DNA of 33,791 bases from Methylococcaceae bacterium. GTDB lineage: Bacteria > Pseudomonadota > Gammaproteobacteria > Methylococcales > Methylomonadaceae. Every line of letters starts with the position of its first letter. The stretch's first letter is position 1. The stretch spans positions 1 to 33,791 of the forward strand of contig BJHG01000018.1 in assembly GCA_014191975.1 (NCBI GenBank), given 5' to 3'. Below, one piece after another: positions 6,022 through 14,673 of the stretch. A model generated the notes under the pieces. The model was not told the DNA's origin, did not search any database, and was given only the letters and a program-made list of their open reading frames with translations. Position numbers and translations under genes: made by a program.

Positions 6022-6588
6022 TTAAGCCGGTAAACGATGTTCACGGCAAATTTTATGGGTTTCAATTTGCCAAACTGGCAAACGAGTTTTTCTACAAGTG
6101 TAGTGATTTTCTTCGACGTTAAAATGAACGCATGAATCATCACAAGAACCAAAACTTTTAATGTCACAACTTTTTTGTAATGTGAATAACGTCATTCGCA
6201 ACGCATCGTCTAACGTGGCGTATTGTTTCGATAAAACAGCTTGTTGTGCCTGATTAAAAACGTCATCGTTATTCGCATTTTTAAGTAACAATTCACCATT
6301 TTTTGATAATAATAGATGTGTCACACGCGCGTCTTCTTCATCTAATTGTTTTTCGATGTAGCCTTTACGCTCCAATACTTGCAACGTTTGCGATACAGTT
6401 CCTTTTGTCAACCCAAAATACTCGGTCAAGCCAACGGCGGTGTTGCTGTAACTGTTATAATCATTTAAATAATCAAGCACTTGAATATGAATTGGTTGCA
6501 AGCCTAATGTTGCATGTTTTTTGCGTTCTTCAGCACGAATTAACGTGCTAATACGCTCAATCAATTTAAAGGTAGATAAATTCTGCAT
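6022..6588 (-). CDS. MarR-type regulator with cysteine-rich C-terminal tail
   Basis: The product is a 188-residue protein. Residues about 1-135 are a MarR winged helix domain: TEYFGLTKGTVSQTLQVLER is the recognition helix region, and YIEKQLDEEDARVTHLLLS is the wing with the conserved D-x-R. The last 50 residues are an added segment with cysteines at 141, 149, 153, 165 and 181 (SFGSCDDSCVHF, YTCRKTRLP, KICREHRLP). Such a tail could hold a metal or Fe-S cluster, or act as a thiol switch. I have an impression of other MarR proteins with a similar 'CRxC..F....C.....ICREH' tail, but cannot name a studied one. It starts three bases after the speE stop, so it is probably co-transcribed with polyamine synthesis. 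Its targets are unknown. Confidence 0.8.
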   Translation of the reverse strand: MQNLSTFKLIERISTLIRAEERKKHATLGLQPIHIQVLDYLNDYNSYSNTAVGLTEYFGLTKGTVSQTLQVLERKGYIEKQLDEEDARVTHLLLSKNGELLLKNANNDDVFNQAQQAVLSKQYATLDDALRMTLFTLQKSCDIKSFGSCDDSCVHFNVEENHYTCRKTRLPVWQIETHKICREHRLPA

Positions 6589-6591
6589 TGA

Positions 6592-7434
6592 TTACGCAAA
6601 CGCCTTTTTGAAAAATTCAGGCTGTGCCATTGCTGCGTGATGAATGTCGAGATTGTAATAAACAGTTCCGAAATCTTTGTTAGCGCAATCATCAGCGCGG
6701 AATGTTAACGCCGTTTTACTTGCAATTGTTGCACTCCACCAGCCTGATGGATAAATACATTGCGGGAAAAATAGCGTTTGTTTATGACCAAAACCAGCGG
6801 TTTGCATAGCACCACGCATATCTTTGATTAAATCTAAATGTAATAACGCAGATTCACTTTGCTGAACCAGCATCCCATCTTCCGCTAAACATGCCACACA
6901 ATCACGGTAAAACGCTTCGCCGAATAAACCTTCCGCAACACCAACAGGATCAGTGCTATCAACAATAATTAAATCGACTGAATTTGGCGCGGCATCTTTC
7001 AGCCATTTTATACCGTCAATAAATTTCAAATCTGCGCGCGCATCGCCATTTGATTCACATAACTCTGGGAAATAAATTTCTGCTAAACGTGTGACGCGTT
7101 CATCGATGTCAATTTGTACCGCTTCTTTCACGTTTGTGTGTTTTAAAACTTCACGCAACGTCCCGCAATCACCACCACCGATAATCCAAACACGTTTTGG
7201 ATTTGGGTGCAAAAACAACGCAGGGTGACTAATCATTTCGTGATAAAAGAAATTATCGCGTGTTGAAACCATTGTGCAACCATCAATTACCATCAATTTA
7301 CCAAACGTTTCGGTGTCATAAATTTCTAGTTTTTGAAATTCCGATTGCTCTTCGTGCAGCTTTGCGTTTATTTTCAGAGAAAAAGCAGTCCCAGTTGACA
7401 ACATTTTTTCAGTGAACCATTCGTTTGAATTCAT
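6592..7434 (-). CDS. speE: spermidine synthase (polyamine aminopropyltransferase)
   Basis: The product is a 280-residue enzyme that transfers an aminopropyl group from decarboxylated S-adenosylmethionine to putrescine in the cytosol. Its features are those of the family: an N-terminal beta domain, YHEM at 64-67, the nucleotide-binding loop GGGDCG (86-91), the acidic VQIDIDERV strand, and VDSTDPVG with catalytic Asp159. Length matches bacterial SpeE (about 280-290). The start is ATG 7434 with AGGA upstream. It is the first gene of the minus-strand run speE-marR-ubiK-comM and is divergent from mrcB. No speD or ornithine decarboxylase is in the window, so the source of substrates cannot be seen. 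nspC at 26192 is the only other polyamine gene here. Confidence 0.95.
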   Translation of the reverse strand: MNSNEWFTEKMLSTGTAFSLKINAKLHEEQSEFQKLEIYDTETFGKLMVIDGCTMVSTRDNFFYHEMISHPALFLHPNPKRVWIIGGGDCGTLREVLKHTNVKEAVQIDIDERVTRLAEIYFPELCESNGDARADLKFIDGIKWLKDAAPNSVDLIIVDSTDPVGVAEGLFGEAFYRDCVACLAEDGMLVQQSESALLHLDLIKDMRGAMQTAGFGHKQTLFFPQCIYPSGWWSATIASKTALTFRADDCANKDFGTVYYNLDIHHAAMAQPEFFKKAFA

Positions 7435-7467
7435 TGTTAAAATCCTAAAAAGTTAAGTAATAAAATC

Positions 7468-7473
7468 ATTATA
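7468..7473 (-). promoter_or_regulatory. -10 site of the speE promoter
   Basis: Read on the minus strand the hexamer is TATAAT, 33 bases before the speE start. Seventeen bases further upstream the -35 hexamer is only TGCAAG, a weak match, which might mean an activator is needed. Confidence 0.45.
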
Positions 7474-7513
7474 GTTGGATTCGTGTATTGCTTGCACCTT
7501 GAACAGTTCGATT

Positions 7514-7542
7514 TTGTAGCAATTCCATCAAAATGCTATGAT
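7514..7542 (+). promoter_or_regulatory. mrcB promoter
   Basis: TTGTAG (7514-7519) and TATGAT (7537-7542) are separated by exactly 17 bases and lie 28 bases before the mrcB ATG. This is a fair sigma-70 match, back to back with the speE promoter in the shared 136-base gap. Confidence 0.5.
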
Positions 7543-7570
7543 TAGCTAACTTAAGCAATCGTGTGTCCTA

Positions 7571-9928
7571 ATGGCAGATATAAGAAAACGTAGCCGTTCA
7601 CGTTACGAACAACAACCCTCTAATAATCGTAAAAATAACAAAAAATCCTTTTCATTTCCATGGCTTGGTAGCCTATTTTTAATAGGAATTGGAACTGGTG
7701 GCTTTTTCTTGTTTGGTTATTTGGGCATTTTAGATTATAACGTTCGCCAACAATTTGAAGGCAAACGTTGGGCAATTCCTGCGAGAGTTTACGCTAGTCC
7801 GATTGAGCTTTATTCGGGTTACAACATGAATGCGATGCAATTTGAAACGCAATTAAAAGCATTACATTATCGAATTGACAGTACATTGGTGGCTGAGGGA
7901 ACTTACGTTAAAAAAGGTTCACAGATTTCATTAAAAACACGCCCCTTTAATTTCTGGGACGCACCACAAGAAAGTAGTTTAATTCGTGTTAGTTTTACGG
8001 ATTCTACAGTCGAAAATATCACCGATTTAAACAAACGAGAAACTGACGTTGCTTTATTGCGTTTAGATCCTGCACAAATAGGAACACTATATCCAAATAT
8101 CAAAGAAGATCGCGTTTTAATTAAATTAGAAGACGCACCTCAAGCATTGATTGATGCGTTATTAGTGTCTGAAGATCGAGATTTCTATCATCATTTTGGG
8201 TTGTCATTTCGAGGCATAGCACGAGCGATGTTGGCCAATTTAAAAGCAGGTGGAATGGTTCAGGGGGGCAGTACAATTACACAGCAATTGGTAAAAAACT
8301 TTTATTTAAGTTCTGAGCGTAGTTTGACACGCAAAGTGAATGAAGCATTTATGGCATTAATTTTGGAATATCGTTACAGCAAAAATGAAATTTTGGAAGC
8401 CTATTTAAATGAAATTTATTTAGGACAAAATGGAAATAGCTCGGTACATGGTTTCGGTTTGGCGAGTGAATTTTATTTTAACAGTGCTTTAAAAGATTTA
8501 CCGCTGCATCAATTGGTTTCATTGGTTTCTCTTGTCCGAGGACCGTCGTATTATGATCCACGTCGTTCATACGAAAGAGCATCGCAGCGCCGTAATTTAA
8601 TTCTTGATGAAATGGCAACGGCTCAAGTAATTACCGCAAAAAAGGCTGCTGACGCAAAAGAAAAATCGTTGGGAGTGATTACAAATGCCAATCGCTCAGC
8701 GAACTTATATCCGTATTTTTTAGATTTGGTGAAACGGCAATTAAGTCAGGAATATAGAGAAAAAGATTTAACGTCTGACGGATTAAGTATTTTCACGACT
8801 TTAGATACGCGTGTACAAGATACACTTGAACAAACGATTAAAAAACAACTTGTGCAACTTGAAAAATTACCTAAATCAACAGGGAATTTAGAAGCTGCTG
8901 CTGTTGTAACTCGTCGTGATAGTGGTGAAATTGCTGCATTAACAAGCGGGCGTGAAGTTGTCTCATCTGGTTTTAATCGAGCATTAGATGCCGTTCGCCC
9001 AATTGGTTCGTTAATTAAACCCCTCATCTATTTAACTGCGTTAAAAAATTCAGAAAAATATACCATTACCACCTCAGTGAGCGACACTGAAATCGTTGTG
9101 CAAAATAAAGGTAGTGAACCGTGGATTCCGAAAAATTATGACCATCATGAACACGGAAATGTAAGCTTGCATCAAGCTTTAGCACATTCATACAATTTGG
9201 CTACTGTGCGAATTGGTATGGATGTTGGTGTGAATAATGTAATTGAAACCTTACGAAGTATGGGTGTCACACGTGATGTAGAATCATTTCCATCATTCTT
9301 GCTAGGTTCAGCACAACTTACACCGATGGATGTGACGCAAATGTATCAAACGCTCGCGGGTGATGGTTTTTTAAGTCGTTTAAAAGCGATTCGTGCCGTG
9401 GTTTCAGCGAAAGGTGAGCGCTTGCAAAGTTATCCCTTTATTGTCAAGCAAGCAATTGATCCCGCAGTAACCTATATTGTGAATACAATGCTGCAAGAAG
9501 TTATGACCGAAGGAACAGGGCATAAGGCTTACGATATTTTTCCAAAAAGTTATGGGTTAGTAGGCAAAACAGGCACAACGAATGATGCCAAAGACAGTTG
9601 GTTTGCCGGTTATTCAGGTGATTATTTATCGGTGGTTTGGGTGGGACGTGACGATAATAAGCCAATGGGATTAACAGGTGCGACAGGTGCATTACCCGTT
9701 TGGTTATCCGTTATGAAGCAAATTTCGATGCAACCTGTGAATTTAATAGCACCAGATAATATCAAAATGGCTTTATCCAATAACTGTTTAGAATCAGGCT
9801 ATTACCCTTACATTACAGGTTCTGAACCATTAGCTAGAGGTTGTGAGACTACGAGTGGTGGTAATGGCTATTTTGTCCCAGATGATTCGGCAACGTTTAC
9901 TAATGAAGAATTGCCAGATCATTTTTAA
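7571..9928 (+). CDS. mrcB: penicillin-binding protein 1B (bifunctional peptidoglycan synthase)
   Basis: The product is a 785-residue inner-membrane class A PBP that polymerises lipid II and cross-links the peptides in the periplasm. A basic cytoplasmic N-terminus (KRSRSRYEQQ) precedes one membrane span (about residues 28-50). A UB2H-like segment follows (to about 150, GKRWAIPARVYASPIELYSG). The GT51 glycosyltransferase domain has EDRDFYHHFG with catalytic Glu201, GGSTITQQLVKN, and YLNEIYLGQ. The transpeptidase domain has S480-L-I-K483, SYN at 540-542, and K666-TGTT. All catalytic motifs are intact and length fits PBP1b. The ribosome site is weak. It stands alone on the plus strand, ending one base before zapD on the opposite strand. 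Confidence 0.96.
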   Translation: MADIRKRSRSRYEQQPSNNRKNNKKSFSFPWLGSLFLIGIGTGGFFLFGYLGILDYNVRQQFEGKRWAIPARVYASPIELYSGYNMNAMQFETQLKALHYRIDSTLVAEGTYVKKGSQISLKTRPFNFWDAPQESSLIRVSFTDSTVENITDLNKRETDVALLRLDPAQIGTLYPNIKEDRVLIKLEDAPQALIDALLVSEDRDFYHHFGLSFRGIARAMLANLKAGGMVQGGSTITQQLVKNFYLSSERSLTRKVNEAFMALILEYRYSKNEILEAYLNEIYLGQNGNSSVHGFGLASEFYFNSALKDLPLHQLVSLVSLVRGPSYYDPRRSYERASQRRNLILDEMATAQVITAKKAADAKEKSLGVITNANRSANLYPYFLDLVKRQLSQEYREKDLTSDGLSIFTTLDTRVQDTLEQTIKKQLVQLEKLPKSTGNLEAAAVVTRRDSGEIAALTSGREVVSSGFNRALDAVRPIGSLIKPLIYLTALKNSEKYTITTSVSDTEIVVQNKGSEPWIPKNYDHHEHGNVSLHQALAHSYNLATVRIGMDVGVNNVIETLRSMGVTRDVESFPSFLLGSAQLTPMDVTQMYQTLAGDGFLSRLKAIRAVVSAKGERLQSYPFIVKQAIDPAVTYIVNTMLQEVMTEGTGHKAYDIFPKSYGLVGKTGTTNDAKDSWFAGYSGDYLSVVWVGRDDNKPMGLTGATGALPVWLSVMKQISMQPVNLIAPDNIKMALSNNCLESGYYPYITGSEPLARGCETTSGGNGYFVPDDSATFTNEELPDHF

Positions 9929-9929
9929 A

Positions 9930-10691
9930 TTAAATCATGCAGTTCGTTAAGATAAATGGCACATTTTCAACACATTGTTTGGGGCGTTGTTTATTGTGTG
10001 GTGGCTGCATAAATCTAATCGTACAGCGGTGTTTCCCACCGCTTATTTCCACAAAATAAGGTTGTATTTTTTCAACATCCACACGCAATAATTGGTGCGG
10101 TAAATTGCTATCTAGCGTGATTTGAAAAAAACCTGTTGGCGCAATTTCTTCAGTTATCGTATGACTTTCGCGAATGAAATTTAACATTAACTTAATTGCC
10201 GAAAAAATATCCATAAACGGACGACTCCATTGAATTAGGTCTTCAAAACTCACGGCATTATCTTGCATCAACCAAAAATGAAACTCTGGTAAATCAAATG
10301 AACAGGTTCCACCTGGGATGCTGCTACGCTGTACGATACTTTGAAATAATTCGTTTTCTATCAGATGGTTGCCAACTCGTCCTGTTGTTGCATAAAGTTT
10401 CTGACTAATTTCAGATAATTGTGGCAATCGTTCTGATGTGTGAATCAGATTTGAATTCTGACCATTTTTTAACGCATTTATATATCGATCAAATTCTTTC
10501 AAAACTTCAGATTTCAAATCGTTCCGTTTGAAAATGGCAACAATATCAAGTAATACACTAATAGCAGTGCGTTTGTCGAAAACGGATGCGCCTTGTAAAT
10601 GGTGGTTAAATTGTTGAAAAAGTTGTTCGAGGCGGATGAAAATGCGAATGCGTTCGTTGAGGGGGAATTCGTAACTAATAAAGGTTTTCAC
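9930..10691 (-). CDS. zapD: cell division protein ZapD
   Basis: The product is a 253-residue member of the DUF1342/ZapD family, which cross-links FtsZ filaments at the division ring. It begins FISYEFPLNERIRIFIRLEQ and contains SSIPGGTCSFDLPEFHFWL and 'GFFQITLDSNLPHQLLRV', all characteristic of the family, and ends near 'RFMQ' as relatives do. Length matches the usual 245-255. The start overlaps the coaE stop by four bases (10688-10691), the standard coaE-zapD order. The yacG zinc-protein gene that often follows is absent, because mrcB comes in from the other side only one base away. Confidence 0.92.
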   Translation of the reverse strand: MKTFISYEFPLNERIRIFIRLEQLFQQFNHHLQGASVFDKRTAISVLLDIVAIFKRNDLKSEVLKEFDRYINALKNGQNSNLIHTSERLPQLSEISQKLYATTGRVGNHLIENELFQSIVQRSSIPGGTCSFDLPEFHFWLMQDNAVSFEDLIQWSRPFMDIFSAIKLMLNFIRESHTITEEIAPTGFFQITLDSNLPHQLLRVDVEKIQPYFVEISGGKHRCTIRFMQPPHNKQRPKQCVENVPFILTNCMI

Positions 10692-11302
10692 AGCGGTAGC
10701 GAGTCCTGATAATGACTTAAAGAAAGGTAGAAATTGTGTAGTTTTTTAACATGCTCTACAACCAAATCTTTTTTGTTTGAATTTTCGATAATATCATGTG
10801 CATGGATTTTTCTAAATTCCATTGAAACTTGTGTTTTTAATATGGCTTGAATTTGTTCTAGTGACAAATTATCACGTTGTTTCACACGCTCAATTTGAAT
10901 TTTTGTATCGCAATTTACGACCAAAATTCGATTAACTAAGGATTCGGCATGCGTTTCAAATAGTAGTGGAATACTAATAATACAATAATCAGCTGAAATT
11001 TTAGTCAATTGATTTGAAATTTCTTGGAAAATGAGCGGATGCAAAATAGCTTCAAGTTGCTGTTTTGCACTGAAATCATTGAAAATATATTTTTTTAAAT
11101 AGGCGCGGTTAAGCTCACCATTTTTATGTAAAACTTCTGCACCGAAAATGCTGGCAATAATTTGTAGAGTAGGTTGCCCAGGTTGAGCTAAATAATGTGA
11201 AATCTCATCTGCATCAATAATTGGAACATTCAATTCCGAGAAAAAACCTGCAACTGTTGACTTCCCACAACCTATTCCACCAGTGAGTCCGATTTTTAAC
11301 AT
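10688..11302 (-). CDS. coaE: dephospho-CoA kinase
   Basis: The product is a 204-residue P-loop kinase that phosphorylates the 3'-hydroxyl of dephospho-CoA in the last step of coenzyme A synthesis. The Walker A loop is GGIGCGKST at 8-16. 'VPIIDADEISHYL' is the substrate acidic motif, and 'HPLIFQEI' with 'IPLLFET' match the CoA-binding and lid regions. 'VVNCDTKIQIERVKQRD' completes the family pattern. Length is typical (about 200-206). The start ATG at 11302 is followed directly by the MLKIGLTGG beginning seen in relatives. It precedes zapD. The type IV pilus genes (pilD) often found upstream are not present here. Confidence 0.95.
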   Translation of the reverse strand: MLKIGLTGGIGCGKSTVAGFFSELNVPIIDADEISHYLAQPGQPTLQIIASIFGAEVLHKNGELNRAYLKKYIFNDFSAKQQLEAILHPLIFQEISNQLTKISADYCIISIPLLFETHAESLVNRILVVNCDTKIQIERVKQRDNLSLEQIQAILKTQVSMEFRKIHAHDIIENSNKKDLVVEHVKKLHNFYLSLSHYQDSLPL

Positions 11303-11340
11303 CGATTAATCGTGTTTTGTAATGTTTTAAATTAACAAAA

Positions 11341-11838
11341 TTATTTGCGAACAATTGTTCTTGTCTCGTCGTCTTTATTTCCACCAACATCAAGGTTTAG
11401 CTCATTTTTTGGCTCATTAACTTTTGCTTCTGAAACTCTTTTTGACGTTAATGTGGTATTTGTTTGTACAAGTTGCTCGCTCATATTTTCCATTAGCCCA
11501 CCCGATAGCCAACGATTTTCATTCACAAGCAACTCAAGTTCTGATTGTGTCTTAATCATGACAAGTTTTGATTTCTCAGTGGTTTTTGCAGAAAAGCTAC
11601 GTGGTTTATGGCTGTAAATTTCATTATCTCCAAAAATTTGAAAATTTTTAATTGTTGCCATTACTTGTTCACCACCTTTGTTTTCAGCAGTTTCTGGACG
11701 ATCTACATAAATTTTTACACTACCTTCAATCAATAAATATATGGTCTCGTCACTTTCACCTTTCTCAAAAATCATCATGTCAGCCTCGACTTCGATAATT
11801 GGCAATTTTGTCTTTACTTTTTGTCTATAAAATAACAT
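11341..11838 (-). CDS. cyclic-nucleotide-binding-domain protein (second of a tandem pair)
   Basis: The product is a 165-residue protein. Residues about 12-115 form a cNMP-binding beta barrel: 'MMIFEKGESDETIYLLIEGSV', then 'FQIFGDNEIYSHKPRSFSAK' in the position of the phosphate-binding cassette, then a helix. The usual 'FGE(M/I)AL..' is FGDNEIY here, and the Arg expected to hold the phosphate may be that of PRSFSA. The tail (about 120-165, VSEAKVNEPKNELNLD) is polar and probably disordered. There is no helix-turn-helix, so this is not a complete Crp-type regulator. It follows its paralogue by seven bases and has AGGA before the start. Its role is unknown. Confidence 0.7.
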   Translation of the reverse strand: MLFYRQKVKTKLPIIEVEADMMIFEKGESDETIYLLIEGSVKIYVDRPETAENKGGEQVMATIKNFQIFGDNEIYSHKPRSFSAKTTEKSKLVMIKTQSELELLVNENRWLSGGLMENMSEQLVQTNTTLTSKRVSEAKVNEPKNELNLDVGGNKDDETRTIVRK

Positions 11839-11845
11839 ATAAATC

Positions 11846-12196
11846 CTATGAAATAGCTTCTGCGGCTGCTTCTGCGAGACGTTGTCCCATCATACGCGTC
11901 ATTTTACCTGCAAAAGTTGGATTACCCGCCATAAATTGTTCAAGCTCCATTCGCGATTTAATGACCGCAAGTCTTGAATTTGTAACGGCTTTTGCTGAAA
12001 AACTGCGCGCTCTTTTTTTGAACATCTCAATTTCACCAAAAAACTCATGCTTTTTAACAATACCAATCTCAACATCTTTGCTGTTACGTGTGACGTAAAG
12101 GCTAATTTCACCTTCTAACACAATATACATAGTACTATCGTATTTGTTCTCTTCAAAAATAACCGCGTTTGATTTAACTTTTATTATGGGTAACAT
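11846..12196 (-). CDS. cyclic-nucleotide-binding-domain protein (first of a tandem pair)
   Basis: The product is a 116-residue protein that is almost only a cNMP-binding domain: LPIIKVKSNAVIFEENKYDS, 'MYIVLEGEISLYV', the cassette HEFFGEIEMFKKRARSFSAK and a short C-terminal helix (MMGQRLAEAAAEA). FGEIEMF fits the canonical cassette better than in its downstream neighbour, and RSFSAK is shared by both, so they appear to be a tandem duplication. ATG 12196 was chosen over 12226 because AGGAAAA lies just upstream and the neighbour begins at the matching place (LPIIEVEADM). It has no DNA-binding domain. It lies downstream of ilvD after a 78-base gap, so it may be transcribed independently. Confidence 0.72.
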   Translation of the reverse strand: MLPIIKVKSNAVIFEENKYDSTMYIVLEGEISLYVTRNSKDVEIGIVKKHEFFGEIEMFKKRARSFSAKAVTNSRLAVIKSRMELEQFMAGNPTFAGKMTRMMGQRLAEAAAEAIS

Positions 12197-12274
12197 TTGT
12201 ATTTTCCTAAAATAGTAAAAAGTCAAAAAAGGTTTTGGCAGATAGTTAACATCTCTAAACGCACGCCAAAAATC

Positions 12275-13960
12275 TTAATTATCAGTCACCGCACCAAGCG
12301 AAGCAGAATTTACTAATTTGGCATATTTCGCCAATACACCCCGTGTGTATCGGGGGGCGGGTTGTTGCCATTTTTCAAAACGACGGGTAATTTCATTTTC
12401 GTCAACGTGCAAGGTTAACGCGTTGGTTTCCGCGTCAATGGTAATCGAATCACCATTTTTAACGACGGCTAACACGCCACCGACAAAAGCTTCGGGCGTA
12501 ATGTGACCGACAACGAAACCGTGTGTGCCGCCTGAAAATCGTCCGTCAGTAACTAGCGCGACTTCTTTGCCCAAACCTTTGCCCATAATCGCAGACGTTG
12601 GCGACAACATTTCGCGCATTCCAGGACCGCCTTTTGGGCCTTCGTAACGAATTACAATCACATCACCTTTCACGATTTCACCGTTCAAAATTGCTTGCAA
12701 GGCTTGTTCTTCGGCATCAAACACTTTGGCATTACCAGTGAAAAGCAAACCTTCTTTGCCTGTAATTTTTGCAACTGAACCTTCTGATGCTAAATTTCCG
12801 TATAAAATAACTAAATGGCTGTCTTTTTTAATAGGATGTTCGAAATCACGAATTATGTCTTGACCGACTGGATAGGGTTGAACGTCGGCTAAATTTTCTG
12901 CTAACGTTTTACCCGTGACTGTTAAACAATCACCGTGCAACAAACCGCTATTAAGCAACATTTTCATGAGCGGTTGAATGCCACCAATTTCAATCAGTTC
13001 CGCCATTTGATAATGACCGCTTGGTTTCAAATCTGCCAACATTGGCACACGTTTGCCGATGCGGGTGAAATCGTCGAGCGTAATATCGACGTTTGACGCA
13101 TTCGCCATCGCTAAAATATGCAACACCGCATTCGTTGAACCGCCTAACGCAATGACAACCGTAATCGCATTTTCAAACGCTTCTTTTGTCATGATGTCGC
13201 TTGGTAAAATTCCTTTTTCGAGCAAATTCAAAACTGCGGCGCCCGCGCGTACACAATCTAATTTTTTGTCTTCCGAAACGGCGGCTTGCGCTGAACTATT
13301 TGGTAAGCTCATTCCCAATGCTTCAATCGCTGAAGCCATTGTGTTAGCAGTGTACATTCCACCACATGAACCAGCACCAGGAATGGCTTTCGCTTCGATT
13401 TCGGCTAATTCGGCATCGTCAATTTTATTGTTGGCACGTGCGCCGACGGCTTCAAAAACAGACACCACGTCGAGTTTTTGGTTTTTGTGGCAACCCGGTA
13501 AAATCGTGCCGCCGTAAACAAAAATCGCGGGACGATTCAAACGGGCAATTGCCATCATGCAACCCGGCATATTTTTATCGCAACCACCGATTGCCACAAC
13601 ACCGTCAAAGCCTTGGCAACCAATCACGGTTTCAATCGAATCTGCAATGACTTCGCGCGACACGAGCGAGTATTTCATCCCTTCCGTACCCATTGAAATG
13701 CCGTCAGAAATGGTAATCGTGTTGAAAATAACGGCTTTACCGTTCGCGGCATTCACGCCTTTTGCGACTTCGTCAGCCAATTTGTTGATGTGCATATTGC
13801 ACGGCGTAACCATGCTCCACGTTGAAGCCACACCGATTTGAGGCTTTTTAAAATCGTCGTTGGTAAAACCAACCGCGTGCAACATGGCGCGACTCGGTGC
13901 ACGTTCCATGCCGTCAACGACCAAAGATGAAAATGTGCGTGTATTTTTAGTATCTGTCAT
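12275..13960 (-). CDS. ilvD: dihydroxy-acid dehydratase
   Basis: The product is a 561-residue enzyme that dehydrates 2,3-dihydroxy-3-methyl acids to 2-oxo acids in valine and isoleucine synthesis. The three cysteines that ligate the Fe-S cluster in the family are at 54 (VTPCNMH), 127 ([10 protein letters not shown]) and 199 ([14 protein letters not shown]). '[12 protein letters not shown]' and '[13 protein letters not shown]' are the C-terminal signatures. Length fits the shorter DHAD group of about 560 residues. No ribosome site is obvious before ATG 13960. It is separated from the SH3 gene upstream by only 29 bases, so it may be the last gene of the argD-argF-SH3 transcript. No other ilv gene is in the window. 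Confidence 0.96.
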   Translation of the reverse strand: MTDTKNTRTFSSLVVDGMERAPSRAMLHAVGFTNDDFKKPQIGVASTWSMVTPCNMHINKLADEVAKGVNAANGKAVIFNTITISDGISMGTEGMKYSLVSREVIADSIETVIGCQGFDGVVAIGGCDKNMPGCMMAIARLNRPAIFVYGGTILPGCHKNQKLDVVSVFEAVGARANNKIDDAELAEIEAKAIPGAGSCGGMYTANTMASAIEALGMSLPNSSAQAAVSEDKKLDCVRAGAAVLNLLEKGILPSDIMTKEAFENAITVVIALGGSTNAVLHILAMANASNVDITLDDFTRIGKRVPMLADLKPSGHYQMAELIEIGGIQPLMKMLLNSGLLHGDCLTVTGKTLAENLADVQPYPVGQDIIRDFEHPIKKDSHLVILYGNLASEGSVAKITGKEGLLFTGNAKVFDAEEQALQAILNGEIVKGDVIVIRYEGPKGGPGMREMLSPTSAIMGKGLGKEVALVTDGRFSGGTHGFVVGHITPEAFVGGVLAVVKNGDSITIDAETNALTLHVDENEITRRFEKWQQPAPRYTRGVLAKYAKLVNSASLGAVTDN

Positions 13961-13989
13961 AAGAATTTTTTATTTGTTTTTGAAAAAAT

Positions 13990-14661
13990 TTAATAAGTGT
14001 CCCAACCGCTGCGACTGCGTTTCCAGCTCAATTTTGGTAAAATAAAACCAAGTAAAACGCCCACTAACGCTAAGATTCCACCGTATAAAAACCAATCTTG
14101 ATTTGCGGTATCGCGCAACGCTTGATTTTCAAGTTTAACTTGTTGTAAATCACGCTCAACGGCAACATAACGTTCTTGTAATTCGTCACGTTCATTTTTA
14201 AGTTGAACCGCACTACCTGAAACACGCTTGAGTTCGTTTAATTCACGACTTAATTTATCTCGTTCGGTTGCAAGTGATTGTTCAAGTGTTGTGCCAGGTG
14301 TAATTATTTCTTTTGCGGCTTTCAACTCATTTTCTAATTTTGTGATTTTAATTTGTAACGCTGAGATATTTTTTGCTGCAATATCGTCGCGATCATGTTC
14401 GGGGGCTTCTTTTTTGACATATTTTTCTTTAATGAAACCTTCGGTTCCATCAATAGTTTTAACTTTTATCAGGCCATTGCTTGTAGGATGGTCAGCAATA
14501 ATGGTTAACGGTGCGCCTGTTGGTAAAGATTTAACTTTGCCTGTGTAATTTGATGTACCCCAAAGCGTTAAATTGTAATCATCTGCGACATAAACAATGT
14601 CATTGCTTGCATTAGCAACAACACTCACAAACATTAACACTGACAAAATTATTTTTTTCAT
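13990..14661 (-). CDS. TIGR04211-type SH3/coiled-coil membrane protein
   Basis: The product is a 223-residue protein. It has a signal peptide (about 1-19, MKKIILSVLMFVSVVANA), a bacterial SH3 domain (about 20-85, VYVADDYNLTLWGTSNYTGK to TIDGTEGFIKEKYV), a long coiled coil (about 100-185) and one C-terminal membrane span (about 192-212, WFLYGGILALVGVLLGFILP) with a basic end. This matches the 'SH3 domain protein, TIGR04211' (YgiM-like) group, anchored in the inner membrane with the SH3 domain in the periplasm. ATG 14661 is preferred to the TTG at 14673 because the signal peptide begins there. It is 12 bases after the argF stop. Its molecular role is not known to me. Confidence 0.82.
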   Translation of the reverse strand: MKKIILSVLMFVSVVANASNDIVYVADDYNLTLWGTSNYTGKVKSLPTGAPLTIIADHPTSNGLIKVKTIDGTEGFIKEKYVKKEAPEHDRDDIAAKNISALQIKITKLENELKAAKEIITPGTTLEQSLATERDKLSRELNELKRVSGSAVQLKNERDELQERYVAVERDLQQVKLENQALRDTANQDWFLYGGILALVGVLLGFILPKLSWKRSRSGWDTY

Positions 14662-14673
14662 AGCCACTCGCAA

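Noticed and set aside
12233-12271. TTTTGGC ... GCCAAAA inverted repeat after ilvD as a terminator
   Set aside because: The stem is only seven pairs with a 25-base loop and no T tract, too weak to call.
13053-13517. A 154-codon plus-strand frame inside ilvD
   Set aside because: It is antisense to conserved ilvD sequence, with composition explained by the opposite strand.
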